Shown: positions 41,916 through 51,300 of the stretch, in pieces
Layout: each line of letters begins with the position of its first letter
Numbering within the stretch: the stretch's first letter is position 1
Program-made: the position numbers and the translations under genes
Notes under the pieces: generated by a model
What the model was told of the DNA's origin: nothing
Database searches by the model: none
What the model saw: only the letters and a program-made list of their open reading frames with translations
From: Burkholderia diffusa
Lineage (GTDB): Bacteria > Pseudomonadota > Gammaproteobacteria > Burkholderiales > Burkholderiaceae
Direction: 5' to 3'
Assembly (NCBI RefSeq): GCF_902499115.1
Contig: NZ_CABVPN010000025.1
Location: forward strand, 1-64,000
Length of the DNA stretch: 64,000 bases

Positions 41916-42914
41916 ATGAGCGCCGCGCGTGCCGCCGCGATCTGGCTAGCGCTCGCGGCCGTGGTCGCGTTGCTGTTCGTCGCATCGCTGTCGATCGGCA
42001 GCGTGCCGATGTCACCGTGGCAGGCGCTCGCGTCGCTCGTGCCGCACGGCGGCGACGCACTGTTCGCCGACATCGTGCGCACGCTCCGGCTGCCGCGTGC
42101 GCTCGCGGGGTTCGCGTGCGGCGCGCTGCTTGCGCTGGCCGGTGCGCTGCTGCAGGTGCTGCTGCGCAATCCGCTCGCGGAGCCGTATGTGCTCGGCGTG
42201 TCCGGCGGCGCGGCCGGCTTCGCGCTCGTCACGATGATCGCGGGCGGCGCGTGGTGGCTCGTCGATGCGTCCGCGTTCGCCGGCGCCCTCGTTTCCGTCG
42301 CGCTCGTGCTCGGGCTTGCTCGCCGCGAGCTGTGGCGCGGCGACTCGCGCGATGCGTCGCCGCGGCTGCTGCTCACGGGTGTCGTGATCGCGGCCGGGTG
42401 GGGCGCGCTCGTCACGCTGCTGCTGTCGCTCGCGCCCGATGCGCGGCTGCGCGGCATCATCTTCTGGCTGACGGGCGACCTGAACGGCGTGACGGCGCCG
42501 TGGTTCGCATGGGGCGCGCTGCTGGTGGCCGCATGCGTCGCGCTGCCGGCCGCGCCGCAGCTCAACGTGCTGCTGCGCGGCGACGCGACCGCACTCGCGC
42601 TCGGTGTGCCGGTCGCGCGAGTTCGCGTGCGGATCTACCTCGTCGCGTCGCTGGCCGCCGCGGCCGCGGTGACGACGGCCGGCACGATCGGCTTCGTCGG
42701 CCTCGTCGTGCCGCATGCGTTGCGGCTCGCATTCGGAAACGACCAGCGCATGCTGCTGCCCGCCGCGATGCTCGCGGGCGGCGGCGGCGTGATGGCCGCC
42801 GACCTGCTCGCGCGCACGGCGATCGCACCCGCGCAATTGCCGGTCGGCGTGATGACCGCGTTGATCGGCGTGCCGGTGTTCCTGTGGATGTTGCTGAGGA
42901 GACCGATGCGATGA
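41916..42914 (+). CDS. btuC: Vitamin B12 ABC transporter permease
   Basis: This FecCD-family inner-membrane permease has 332 residues from the ATG at 41916 (a GTG at 41895 is an alternative) and about ten helices. Family marks are LRLPRALAGFACGALLALAGALLQ, NPLAEPYVLGVSGGAA and GTIGFVGLVVPH near the C-terminus, where the ATPase contacts lie. The stop overlaps the btuD start (ATGA). Confidence 0.92.
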   Translation: MSAARAAAIWLALAAVVALLFVASLSIGSVPMSPWQALASLVPHGGDALFADIVRTLRLPRALAGFACGALLALAGALLQVLLRNPLAEPYVLGVSGGAAGFALVTMIAGGAWWLVDASAFAGALVSVALVLGLARRELWRGDSRDASPRLLLTGVVIAAGWGALVTLLLSLAPDARLRGIIFWLTGDLNGVTAPWFAWGALLVAACVALPAAPQLNVLLRGDATALALGVPVARVRVRIYLVASLAAAAAVTTAGTIGFVGLVVPHALRLAFGNDQRMLLPAAMLAGGGGVMAADLLARTAIAPAQLPVGVMTALIGVPVFLWMLLRRPMR

Positions 42915-43723
42915 CGCACGCCGCACCGCACACTGCCGGCGACATGACCTACGCAGCGATCGATCTCACGCTGAAGGCCGGCGAACGGACGCTGCTCGAC
43001 GGCTTCACGCAGGCGTTCCGTTCCGGCGAGATCTGGTGCGTCGCGGGGCCGAACGGCGCGGGCAAGACGACGCTGCTCGCGACGCTCGCGGGCCTGCAGC
43101 GACCGGCCGGCGGCCACGTCGAGATCGACGGTCGGCCGCTCGCCGCATGGCCGCCCGAACAGCTCGCACGGCGCCGCGCACTGATGCCGCAGCAATTGCA
43201 CGATGCGTTCAGCGCGACGGTATTCGACACGGTGCTGCTCAACCGCTTCCCGTATCTCGGCGGCTGGGGATGGGAGCGCGACGGCGACCGCGCGGCCGCG
43301 CGCGACGCGCTCGCGACGTTCGGGCTGACCGCACTCGCGTCGCGCGACGTGCTGTCGCTGTCGGGCGGCGAGCGGCAGCGCGTCGCGCTGGCCGCGACGC
43401 TGTGCCAGGACGCGCCGCTGATGCTGCTCGACGAACCGCTCGCCCATCTTGACCTGCATCACCAGATCGACGGCCTGACCGCGCTGAGCGCATGGCTCGA
43501 AGGGGGCCCGCGCACGGTACTGTTCTCATGCCACGACCTGAATCTCGCGCGGCGTTTCGCGACGCACGCGCTGTTGCTCGACGGCCGCGGCCATGCGTGG
43601 GCGGGCCCCGTGCACGATGTCCTGACGCCGGCGCGCGCGAGCGACGCGTTCGGCTACCCGCTCGTGCTGATCCGCGAGAACGGCCGCGACGCGCTGCTGC
43701 CTGCGTGGCCCGAGCGACGATGA
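42911..43723 (+). CDS. btuD: Vitamin B12 ABC transporter ATPase
   Basis: This 270-residue ATPase has Walker A GPNGAGKTT, signature LSGGERQRVALA, Walker B LMLLDEPLAHLD and the switch His in SCHDLNLA. It is paired with btuC by an ATGA overlap and is under the B12 riboswitch. Substrate assignment rests on this context; FecCD-type systems also carry ferric siderophores. Confidence 0.93.
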   Translation: MTHAAPHTAGDMTYAAIDLTLKAGERTLLDGFTQAFRSGEIWCVAGPNGAGKTTLLATLAGLQRPAGGHVEIDGRPLAAWPPEQLARRRALMPQQLHDAFSATVFDTVLLNRFPYLGGWGWERDGDRAAARDALATFGLTALASRDVLSLSGGERQRVALAATLCQDAPLMLLDEPLAHLDLHHQIDGLTALSAWLEGGPRTVLFSCHDLNLARRFATHALLLDGRGHAWAGPVHDVLTPARASDAFGYPLVLIRENGRDALLPAWPERR

Positions 43724-43779
43724 ACTTCATTCTTTCGATGCGCGGCACCGGCCGCGCCAACAAGGCAACCTTCCGATGA
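43720..43779 (+). CDS. 19-codon bridging ORF between btuD and cobT
   Basis: The frame runs from ATG at 43720 to TGA at 43777-43779 and reads MNFILSMRGTGRANKATFR. Its start overlaps the btuD stop and its stop overlaps the cobT start, both as ATGA. It fills the whole gap between the two genes. It may pass ribosomes from btuD to cobT or be a small protein; no homologue is known to me. Confidence 0.35.
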   Translation: MNFILSMRGTGRANKATFR

Positions 43780-44831
43780 CGAATCCGACCGACTTCCCGC
43801 CCGCGATCGCGCCGCTCGACGACACGCTGCGAAAGCGCCTGCAGCATGTGATCGATCACAAGACCAAGCCGCCCGGCAGCCTCGGCCAGCTCGAGGCTCT
43901 CGCGCTGCAGATCGGCCTGATCCAGTGCACCGAGAAGCCGCATGTACAGCGTCCGGTGACGATCGTGTTCGCCGGCGACCACGGGATCGCGGCCGAGGGC
44001 GTGAGCCCGTATCCGCAGGCGGTCACCGCGCAGATGGTCGCGAACTTCCTGGCCGGCGGCGCGGCGATCAATGCGTTCTCGGGCGTCGCGCAGAGCGTGC
44101 TCGAGATCGTCGATGCGGGCGTCGCGTCGCCGCTGCCGGTGTCCGACCGGCTCGTGTCGCTGCCCGTCGCGCGCGGCACGCGCAACTTCGCGGTTGAACC
44201 GGCGATGACGCCCGACGAAGCGAAGACGGCGCTCGCCGCCGGCGCGGCGCGCGTGCGCCTGCACGCCTCGCTAGGCACGAACGTGATCGGCTTCGGCGAA
44301 ATGGGGATCGCGAACACGTCGTCGGCCGCATGCCTGATGAGCCGTCTGCTCGACGTGCCGATCGACGCGTGCGTCGGGCGCGGCACGGGCCTCGACGACC
44401 AGGGGCTCGCGCACAAGCGTGCGGTGCTCGGCCGCGCGCTCGTCCGGCATTCGCATGCGATCGCGCCGCTCGATGTGCTCGCGACGTTCGGCGGTTTCGA
44501 GATCGCGATGATGACGGGCGCGTATCTCGCGGCCGCGAGCGAGCGGATGACGATCCTCGTCGACGGCTTCATCGCGACGGCCGCGCTGCTGGTCGCCGAG
44601 CGCATCGCGCCCGGCGTGCGCGACTACTGCGTGTTCTCGCACGCGTCGCACGAGGCCGGGCACCGGCGCATGCTCGAGCATTTCGGCGCGAAGCCGCTGC
44701 TCGCGCTCGACCTGCGCCTCGGCGAAGGCACGGGCGCCGCGCTCGCGCTGCCGCTGGTGCGCGCGGCGGTCGCGTTCCTCACCGAGATGGCGAGCTTCGA
44801 ATCCGCGGGCGTAGACAATCGTGACGCCTGA
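43776..44831 (+). CDS. cobT: Nicotinate-nucleotide-dimethylbenzimidazole phosphoribosyltransferase
   Basis: CobT activates the lower ligand DMB to alpha-ribazole phosphate. The 351 residues show KTKPPGSLGQLEALA (loop that binds the nucleotide), VFAGDHGIAAEGVSPYP, FGEMGIANTSSA and HASHEAGHRRML. The catalytic Glu lies near the C-terminus (LRLGEGTGAALALPL). It overlaps cobS by 11 bases. Confidence 0.96.
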   Translation: MTNPTDFPPAIAPLDDTLRKRLQHVIDHKTKPPGSLGQLEALALQIGLIQCTEKPHVQRPVTIVFAGDHGIAAEGVSPYPQAVTAQMVANFLAGGAAINAFSGVAQSVLEIVDAGVASPLPVSDRLVSLPVARGTRNFAVEPAMTPDEAKTALAAGAARVRLHASLGTNVIGFGEMGIANTSSAACLMSRLLDVPIDACVGRGTGLDDQGLAHKRAVLGRALVRHSHAIAPLDVLATFGGFEIAMMTGAYLAAASERMTILVDGFIATAALLVAERIAPGVRDYCVFSHASHEAGHRRMLEHFGAKPLLALDLRLGEGTGAALALPLVRAAVAFLTEMASFESAGVDNRDA

Positions 44832-45597
44832 GCGCGCGAGCGGTGTACGCGCCGAACTGCGCTATTTCTTCGTCGCGCTCGGCTATTTCACGCGCGTGCC
44901 GGTGCCGCGCGCGATCGGCTACGCAGCCGGCGATCTCGATCAGGCCGCACGTTACTTTCCGCTGGTCGGCGCGTGCGTCGGCGCGTGGGGCGCGCTCGTT
45001 TATCTCGCAACACTGCGCGTGTTGCCCGCGTCGATCGCGGTCGGCCTGTCGATGGCCGCGACGCTGCTCGCGACCGGCGCGTTCCACGAGGATGGCCTGG
45101 CCGACAGCTGCGATGCGTTCGGCGGTGGCTACGCGCGAGACGACGTGCTGCGCATCATGCACGATTCGCGCATCGGCACGTTCGGCGCGGTCGCGCTCGT
45201 GATCGCGCTCGGCCTGAAATGGCAGGCGCTCGCGGCCATGCCGCCGCTGCGCGCCGCGTGGACGATGATCGCCGCGCATGCGGCGAGCCGCGCGGGGGCC
45301 GTGAGCCTGCTGATGTCGCTCGACTATGTCCGGCCGGAAGGCAAGGCGAAACCGGTCGCGCAACGCATGGGCGCGCGCGCGGCCTGGATCGCGGCCGCAT
45401 TCGGGCTGCCGTGGCTGTTCTGGCCGGACTGGCGCGCGGGTCTCGCGGCTCTCGTCTCGCTCGTGCTCGTGCGCGCATGGGCGGCCCGCTATTTCGTGAA
45501 GCGGATCGGCGGTTATACGGGCGACTGCCTCGGCTTCGCGCAGCAGTTGAGCGAGCTGGCGATTTATCTCGTGGTGCTCGGATGGATCTCGTACTGA
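44821..45597 (+). CDS. cobS: Cobalamin synthase (adenosylcobinamide-GDP ribazoletransferase)
   Basis: CobS joins AdoCbi-GDP with alpha-ribazole (phosphate) in the inner membrane, the last assembly step. The 258-residue protein starts at a GTG inside the cobT end. It has several membrane helices and the metal-binding motif GAFHEDGLADSCDAFGGG near residue 80. It overlaps cobC by 16 bases. Confidence 0.94.
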   Translation: MTPERASGVRAELRYFFVALGYFTRVPVPRAIGYAAGDLDQAARYFPLVGACVGAWGALVYLATLRVLPASIAVGLSMAATLLATGAFHEDGLADSCDAFGGGYARDDVLRIMHDSRIGTFGAVALVIALGLKWQALAAMPPLRAAWTMIAAHAASRAGAVSLLMSLDYVRPEGKAKPVAQRMGARAAWIAAAFGLPWLFWPDWRAGLAALVSLVLVRAWAARYFVKRIGGYTGDCLGFAQQLSELAIYLVVLGWISY

Positions 45598-46166
45598 TTC
45601 GCCATCCGGCCGTCGATGTCGAACCGGGCGTTTGCTACGGACGCAGCGACGTGCCGCTCGCCGCATCGGCCGAGGCGGGGGCGCGGGCCGTGCGCGAGCG
45701 TCTGGCGGCGCTCGGGGCGCCGTTGCCCGAGCAGGTCTGGACGAGCCCGCTGACACGGTGCACGTCGGTCGCCGAGCGGCTCGCACAGACGTTCGACGTG
45801 CCGCTGCGGCGCGATGCCGGCTGGCAGGAAATGGACTTCGGCGCGTGGGAGCTGCGGCGCTGGGACGATATCGACCGCGCGGCGCTCGATGCATGGGCGG
45901 CCGACCTGATGCATGCGTGCGCGCATGGCGGCGAAAGCGTCGCACGGTTCGCCGCGCGCGTCGCACGGATCGCGGACGCGGTCGCGCGGACCGACGCGCC
46001 GCAATGGGCGCTCACGCATGCAGGCGTGATTCGCGCATTCGCGTCGCATGCGTTGCGCGTGCCGCTCGATACGCTGCTGTCGCGACCGGTGCCGACGGGC
46101 GGCGTCGTCTGGTTGCGGACGGAGGATGCTGCGCGCACATGGGAAGTCGTCCACTGGGACGAATAG
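45582..46166 (+). CDS. cobC: Alpha-ribazole-phosphate phosphatase
   Basis: This member of the histidine phosphatase superfamily has 194 residues. MDLVLIRHPAVD has the catalytic RH pair, GRSDVPL and SPLTRCTSVAERLA follow, and the second catalytic His is in ALTHAGVIRAF. It removes phosphate before or after the CobS step. As the last gene of the riboswitch-led operon it fits CobC better than a general phosphoglycerate mutase. Confidence 0.9.
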   Translation: MDLVLIRHPAVDVEPGVCYGRSDVPLAASAEAGARAVRERLAALGAPLPEQVWTSPLTRCTSVAERLAQTFDVPLRRDAGWQEMDFGAWELRRWDDIDRAALDAWAADLMHACAHGGESVARFAARVARIADAVARTDAPQWALTHAGVIRAFASHALRVPLDTLLSRPVPTGGVVWLRTEDAARTWEVVHWDE

Positions 46167-46213
46167 GCTAGCGCTTGCTCGTCTGACGCGCGCAAGGGCA
46201 TCGAGGCCCGAAG

Positions 46214-47131
46214 TCAGCGCGCCGGCCGCCGCGCCCGTGCGGCGTCGAGATCCTCGCACAGTGCGGCCGCGCCTTGCGCGATGCGCGGCGACGGGCGGGT
46301 CAGCAAATCGCCGTCGATCGCGAACAGGTTGTTGCGCGCCACGGCCGTCAGCGCAGGCCACGCACGCCAGCGCGCGAGGCTCGGCAGCGGTGCGTCCGAA
46401 CGTGTCGCGCCGGCACTCGTCGTCACGATCGCTTCCGGATTCGCCGCAAGCACGGCCTCGTCGGTGACGGTCGGCGCGAGCGGCTTCAGCGCCGCGAACA
46501 CGTTGCGACCACCGCACAGCGTGATGACTTCGTTGAACAGATGCGCGCCGTTGAGCGTCGTCAACGGGCGATCCCAAACCTGGAAGAACATCGTGACGGG
46601 CGGGCGTGCCGCGTAACGCGCGCGCAGCGCGGCGATATCGTGCGAGAACGATGCCGCGGCTGCGTCGGCGACCGGTTCCGTGCCGAGCAGCGTGCCGAGC
46701 CGGCGCAGCGACGTGGCGACGTCGTCGAGATGTTTCGGTTCACTGAAGAACAGCGGAATGTGGAGTGCACGCAGCGCGTCGGTTTGCCGTTCGGCGTTGC
46801 CGTGTCGCCAGACGACGATCAGGTCCGGCTTCAGCGCGGCGATTCGTTCGAGGTCGAGCGCCTTGTTGTCGCCGACGCGCGGCACGGCCTGCGCGGCGGG
46901 CGGGTAGTCGCTGTACGTGACCGTGCCGACCAGTTTCGCACCGCCGCCGGCCGCGTAGACCAGCTCGGTCGCATGCGGCGCGAGGCTGATCACGCGTTGC
47001 GCCGGCGCGGGCAGCGCGACCGTATTACCGGCATCGTCGCGGGTCGTCACGTCCGCGTGAGCGAAGGGCGCGTGCGCGAGCGCGACCAGCGACGCGAGGG
47101 CCGGCGACCGGCGGAACAGGCAGGCGTTCAT
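46214..47131 (-). CDS. btuF: Periplasmic corrinoid-binding protein (BtuF-like)
   Basis: This 305-residue precursor starts MNACLFRRSPALASLVAL, with a signal peptide ending AHA. It is of the helical-backbone class III binding proteins (RVISLAPHATELVYAAGG, LKPDLIVVW). Genes on the same strand make cobalamin, and btuCD lies across the locus, so B12 or cobinamide is the likely ligand. The ATG overlaps the upstream cobD stop (ATGA), which fixes the start. Confidence 0.9.
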   Translation of the reverse strand: MNACLFRRSPALASLVALAHAPFAHADVTTRDDAGNTVALPAPAQRVISLAPHATELVYAAGGGAKLVGTVTYSDYPPAAQAVPRVGDNKALDLERIAALKPDLIVVWRHGNAERQTDALRALHIPLFFSEPKHLDDVATSLRRLGTLLGTEPVADAAAASFSHDIAALRARYAARPPVTMFFQVWDRPLTTLNGAHLFNEVITLCGGRNVFAALKPLAPTVTDEAVLAANPEAIVTTSAGATRSDAPLPSLARWRAWPALTAVARNNLFAIDGDLLTRPSPRIAQGAAALCEDLDAARARRPAR

Positions 47132-48147
47132 GCGGATGCCGGTGACACCGTCGGGACGCACTGCGAGAGTGCGTCGGCGACGCGCCGCCATTCGGCTTCG
47201 TTGCCCGGCAAGCCGACGCGCACGCTCGACGGTCGTGCAAAGTACCGCGTCCAGATCCCGTGTGCGGCGAGCGCCACGTGCAGCGCGGCGGCGCGCGGAT
47301 CGTCGGTCCAGCTGAACAGCGGCGTCGCGTGCACCGCGAAGCCGTGCGTGCGCAGCAGCGCGGCGAGGCGCTGGCCGTCGGCCGCGAGCCGCGCGCGCGC
47401 GGCGGCCTGCCATGCGCGATCGGCGAAGGCGGCGGCGACCGCGTGACGCGCGGGGCCGCTCACGGTCCATGCGCCGAGCATGTCGTGCAGCGCGGCGACC
47501 CGCTCGGGACAGGCGAGCACGAAGCCCGCTCGAATGCCGGCGAGTCCGAAGAACTTGCCGACCGAGCGCAGCACGACGAGGCCCGGACGATCGGTGAACT
47601 GCGCCAGCGATGGCGTGGCGCCCGTATCCGCGAATGCCTCGTCGACGATCAGCGTGCCGCCGCGTGCCGACAGCTGAGCATGCCAGCCGAGCAACCGCTC
47701 GGCCGGAACGAATTCGGCGGTCGGATTATTCGGATTCCCGACGATGACGTGGCGTAGCGTTGCGGGCAGCACGTCCGCGTCGATGTCGAGCGGGACGACG
47801 CGATGGCCGTGGCGCGCGAATGCAGGTGCGTATTCGCCGTACGCGAGCGCAGCGACGCCGGCGTCGCCAGTGGGCAGCAGCGCGGGCAACGCGCGGATCG
47901 CGGCCTGGCTGCCGGCGACCGGCAGCACGTGCGCGGCATCGGGTGCGCCGTAATAGCCGGCCGCGCATGCGGCGAGCGTATCGCCGTCGTCGGGCAGCCG
48001 GCGCCATGCGTCGGCCGGGACCGGCGGCACCGGATAGCCGACCGGATTGATGCCGGTCGACAGGTCGAGCCAGGCGTCGTACGGAATGCCGTGGCGGCGC
48101 ACGGCTTCGTGCAGGTTGCCGCCGTGCGGGATGCGTGCGTCAGACAT
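47128..48147 (-). CDS. cobD: L-threonine-O-3-phosphate decarboxylase
   Basis: This PLP enzyme makes (R)-1-amino-2-propanol phosphate, the linker of the nucleotide loop. The 339 residues have HGGNLHEAVRRHGIP at the start, DLSTGINPVGYP, VGNPNNPT and the PLP lysine in VLRSVGKFFGLAGIRAG, as in CobD (Salmonella naming; CobC in Pseudomonas naming). I chose the ATG at 48147; the open frame to 48297 is antisense-like. It overlaps cbiB by 8 bases. Confidence 0.93.
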   Translation of the reverse strand: MSDARIPHGGNLHEAVRRHGIPYDAWLDLSTGINPVGYPVPPVPADAWRRLPDDGDTLAACAAGYYGAPDAAHVLPVAGSQAAIRALPALLPTGDAGVAALAYGEYAPAFARHGHRVVPLDIDADVLPATLRHVIVGNPNNPTAEFVPAERLLGWHAQLSARGGTLIVDEAFADTGATPSLAQFTDRPGLVVLRSVGKFFGLAGIRAGFVLACPERVAALHDMLGAWTVSGPARHAVAAAFADRAWQAAARARLAADGQRLAALLRTHGFAVHATPLFSWTDDPRAAALHVALAAHGIWTRYFARPSSVRVGLPGNEAEWRRVADALSQCVPTVSPASA

Positions 48148-49084
48148 GATGGGTAGCGAGAATGAGTGCGCCGCTCGCGACGAGCAGCGCGAGCCACAGC
48201 GCGAGCGTGCGCGTGACGAGCGACAGCGCGGCGACGACGTGCACGGCCGTCGCCGGCGCGCCGGTGCCGAGCGCGGGACGGTCTTCGATTTCGCCATGAT
48301 AGACGGCCGGGCCGCCGAGCTGCACGTTCAGGCTGCCGGCGCCGGCAGCCATCACGGGGCCTGCGTTCGGGCTGTCCCAGTGGCGCGCCTGCGTGCGCCA
48401 GCAGCGCCACGCGGCGGCCGTGTCGCCGAGCAGCGCGTAGCTCGCGGCAGTGAGGCGCGCGGGAATCCAGTTGAGCGCGTCGTCGAGGCGCGCGGCGGCC
48501 CAGCCGAACGTCAGGAAGCGCGGTGTGCGGTAGCCCCACATCGCGTCGAGCGTGTTCGCGAGGCGGAACAGCAGCGCGCCGGGGCCGCCCGCGACGACGA
48601 ACCAGAAGAGCGCGCCGAAGATCGCGTCGTTGCCGTTCTCGAGCGCCGATTCGACGGCCGCGCGCGACAATGCGCCTTCGTCGGCTTCGCTCGTGTCGCG
48701 CGAGACGATGCGTGCGGTCAGCGCGCGCGCGGCGTCGAGGTCGTGCCGCAGCAGCGCGGCGGCGATCGGAGCGACATGGTCGGCGAGGCTTTTCGCGCCG
48801 AGCGCGAACCACAGCAGCGCGACGTGCAGCGCGGCCGCGAGCGGCCAGGGCAGCACGGCCGCGAGCCACGCGGCGACGGCCACCGGCGGCACCACCGCCG
48901 CGAGCCATGCGGCGACGCCGACCATGCGGCCGCGCCGGCCCGTGTTCAGCGCGCCTTCGATACGCGCGGCGAGCCGGCCGAACGCGACGAGCGGATGCCA
49001 GCCGGCCGGTTCGCCGACGATGCGATCGACGATCGCGGCCGCGACCGCGAGCATCGCGACGACCGGCAGCGACAGCATCAGCAT
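48140..49084 (-). CDS. cbiB: Adenosylcobinamide-phosphate synthase
   Basis: This membrane enzyme attaches aminopropanol phosphate to adenosylcobyric acid. The 314 residues have four or more helices; DRIVGEPAGWHPLVAFG near the start and SRDTSEADEGALSRAAVES and ALENGNDAIFGALFW in the middle are family marks. Two ATGs (49084 and 49078) are possible, and the second gives a TGATG junction with cobU. Confidence 0.93.
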   Translation of the reverse strand: MLMLSLPVVAMLAVAAAIVDRIVGEPAGWHPLVAFGRLAARIEGALNTGRRGRMVGVAAWLAAVVPPVAVAAWLAAVLPWPLAAALHVALLWFALGAKSLADHVAPIAAALLRHDLDAARALTARIVSRDTSEADEGALSRAAVESALENGNDAIFGALFWFVVAGGPGALLFRLANTLDAMWGYRTPRFLTFGWAAARLDDALNWIPARLTAASYALLGDTAAAWRCWRTQARHWDSPNAGPVMAAGAGSLNVQLGGPAVYHGEIEDRPALGTGAPATAVHVVAALSLVTRTLALWLALLVASGALILATHHV

Positions 49085-49638
49085 GACGGCGCTCCGGCCT
49101 TGAGTTCGAGCGGCAGCCCGGCGACCAGCAGCGTCACGCGCGTCGCGAGCGCGGCGATGCGCTGGTTCAGGCGCCCGAGTTCGTCGACGTAGCGGCGCGT
49201 GACCGACCCGAGCGGCACGACGCCGAGCCCGATTTCGTTGCTGACGACAATCACCTTCGCGCGCGCCCCGCACAACGCGTGCTCGAGCCGCTCGACCTGC
49301 GCCGCATACTGCGCATCGTCGAGCGGTTCGCCGTCGAGCGGGCACAGCAGGTTCGTGAGCCAAAGCGTCAGGCAGTCGACGAGCAGGCACGCGCGCGGAT
49401 CGTCGAGCCGCGCGAGCGTGCCGGCGAGGTCGACGGGCGCGTCGGCGAAGCCCCAGTCGGCCGGCCGGCGCGCGCGGTGATGCGCGATGCGCCGTTCGAA
49501 TTCGGCATCGGCGGCCGTCGCGGCCGCGGTCGCGATATAGGTGACGGGGCGGCCGCTGTCGGCGGCGAGCCGCTCGGCGTGCGCGCTCTTGCCCGAGCGC
49601 GCGCCGCCGAGGACGAAGGTGAGGTCGTGCGGAATCAT
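49078..49638 (-). CDS. cobU: Adenosylcobinamide kinase/guanylyltransferase
   Basis: CobU phosphorylates adenosylcobinamide and then transfers GMP. The 186 residues have the P-loop VLGGARSGKSAHAERLA, TYIATAAA, the guanylylated His in HHRARRPADW and VSNEIGLGVVP. The ATG at 49638 starts the homologous part; the same frame is open far upstream through the antisense of cobQ. It heads the operon cobU-cbiB-cobD-btuF. Confidence 0.95.
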   Translation of the reverse strand: MIPHDLTFVLGGARSGKSAHAERLAADSGRPVTYIATAAATAADAEFERRIAHHRARRPADWGFADAPVDLAGTLARLDDPRACLLVDCLTLWLTNLLCPLDGEPLDDAQYAAQVERLEHALCGARAKVIVVSNEIGLGVVPLGSVTRRYVDELGRLNQRIAALATRVTLLVAGLPLELKAGAPSC

Positions 49639-49713
49639 CGCGTGATTGTAACGGCGCACGCGTGGCGGCGCGGGCGATAATGCGGCCTTCGCTTCGCCAC
49701 GACCTTGCATACG

Positions 49714-51219
49714 ATGAACGCACCCGAACCGCAGCCGCGCGGCACGTTGATGATCCAGGGCACGACGTCCGACGCGGGCAAGAGCACGCTCGTCGCGGGC
49801 CTGTGCCGCCTCGCGCGTCGCGCTGGCGCGCGCGTCGCGCCGTTCAAGCCGCAGAACATGGCGCTGAACAGCGCGGTGACGGCCGATGGCGGCGAGATCG
49901 GCCGCGCGCAGGCGTTGCAGGCGCTCGCCGCGGGTGTCTTGCCACATACCGATTTCAACCCGGTGCTGCTGAAGCCGACGAGCGATCGCGGCGCGCAGGT
50001 GATCATCCACGGCAAGGCGCGCATGAACCTCGATGCGCGTGCGTACCACGACTACAAGCCGGTTGCGTTCGACGCGGTGCTCGAGTCGTACGCGCGGCTG
50101 CGTGCCGGCTACGACACGGTGCTCGTCGAAGGCGCGGGCAGCCCGGCCGAAATCAACCTGCGCGAAGGCGATATCGCGAACATGGGCTTCGCCGAACGCG
50201 TGGACTGCCCGGTCGTGCTGGTGGCCGACATCGACCGCGGCGGCGTGTTCGCGCACCTGGTCGGCACGCTCGCGTGCCTGTCGGACAGCGAGCGCGCGCG
50301 CGTGCGCGGCTTCGTGATCAACCGCTTTCGCGGCGACATCAAGCTGCTCGAACCGGGCCTCGACTGGCTGCGCGCGCAGACGGGCAAGCCGGTGTTCGGC
50401 GTGCTCCCGTACCTGCACGGCTTGATGCTCGACGCCGAAGACATGCTGCCATCGCAGGCGCGCAGCGCCGCCGCCTTGCGCGGCGACGCCGGCGTGCTGC
50501 GCGTGGTGGTGCCCGCGCTGCCGCGGATCAGCAACCATACCGATTTCGATCCGCTGCGCGCGCATCCGCAGGTCGAGTTCACGTACTGGAAGAGCGGCCC
50601 GGTGCCCGATGCCGACCTGCTGATCCTGCCCGGCTCGAAAAACGTGCAGCGCGATCTCACGTGGTTGCGCGACGCAGGCTGGGACGCGCTGATCCGCCGG
50701 CACCTGCGCTATGGCGGCAAGGTGATCGGGATCTGCGGCGGCATGCAGATGCTCGGCCGCACACTGGACGATCCGCTCGGCCTCGAAGGCGCGCCCGGCA
50801 GCATGCCGGGGCTCGGGCTGCTCGACTTCGACACGACGCTGCAGCCGGACAAGACGCTGAAGAACGTGACCGGGCATCTCGCGCTGCCCGGCGCGGCCGC
50901 CGTGCACGGCTATGAGATCCATATGGGCGACACGCGCGGACCCGCGCTCGCGTCGCCCGCGCTGGAACTGGCGGCGGGCGACGCACCGGGCGGCGTGCGC
51001 ACGGACGGCGCACGGTCGGCCGACGGGCAGATCCTCGCGACCTACGTGCACGGACTGTTCGACGCGCCCGACGCGTGTGCGGCACTCCTCGCGTGGGCGG
51101 GGCTCGACGGGGCGGCGCGCATCGACTACCCGGCGCTGCGCGAGGCGTCGCTGGAGCGGCTGGCCGATTCGTTCGCCGAGCATCTCGACCTGCGCGCGCT
51201 GTACGCGGAGTTCCGCTGA
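49714..51219 (+). CDS. cobQ: Cobyric acid synthase (glutamine-hydrolysing)
   Basis: CobQ amidates four carboxyl groups of the corrin ring. The 501 residues comprise an N-terminal ATPase (MIQGTTSDAGKSTLVAGLCR, then KPQNMALNSAV) and a C-terminal class I glutaminase, with GICGGMQMLGR carrying the nucleophile Cys and the partner His in YVHGLFD. I prefer the ATG at 49714 to a TTG three codons earlier. It is divergent from cobU. Confidence 0.96.
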   Translation: MNAPEPQPRGTLMIQGTTSDAGKSTLVAGLCRLARRAGARVAPFKPQNMALNSAVTADGGEIGRAQALQALAAGVLPHTDFNPVLLKPTSDRGAQVIIHGKARMNLDARAYHDYKPVAFDAVLESYARLRAGYDTVLVEGAGSPAEINLREGDIANMGFAERVDCPVVLVADIDRGGVFAHLVGTLACLSDSERARVRGFVINRFRGDIKLLEPGLDWLRAQTGKPVFGVLPYLHGLMLDAEDMLPSQARSAAALRGDAGVLRVVVPALPRISNHTDFDPLRAHPQVEFTYWKSGPVPDADLLILPGSKNVQRDLTWLRDAGWDALIRRHLRYGGKVIGICGGMQMLGRTLDDPLGLEGAPGSMPGLGLLDFDTTLQPDKTLKNVTGHLALPGAAAVHGYEIHMGDTRGPALASPALELAAGDAPGGVRTDGARSADGQILATYVHGLFDAPDACAALLAWAGLDGAARIDYPALREASLERLADSFAEHLDLRALYAEFR

Positions 51220-51300
51220 CGCAGGGCGTGCCTGGCCTGGCATTTTGCGGCGGAGCGTGTACAACTCAGATGGGCGGAGGTCCGCCGAAGGAGCGCGACG

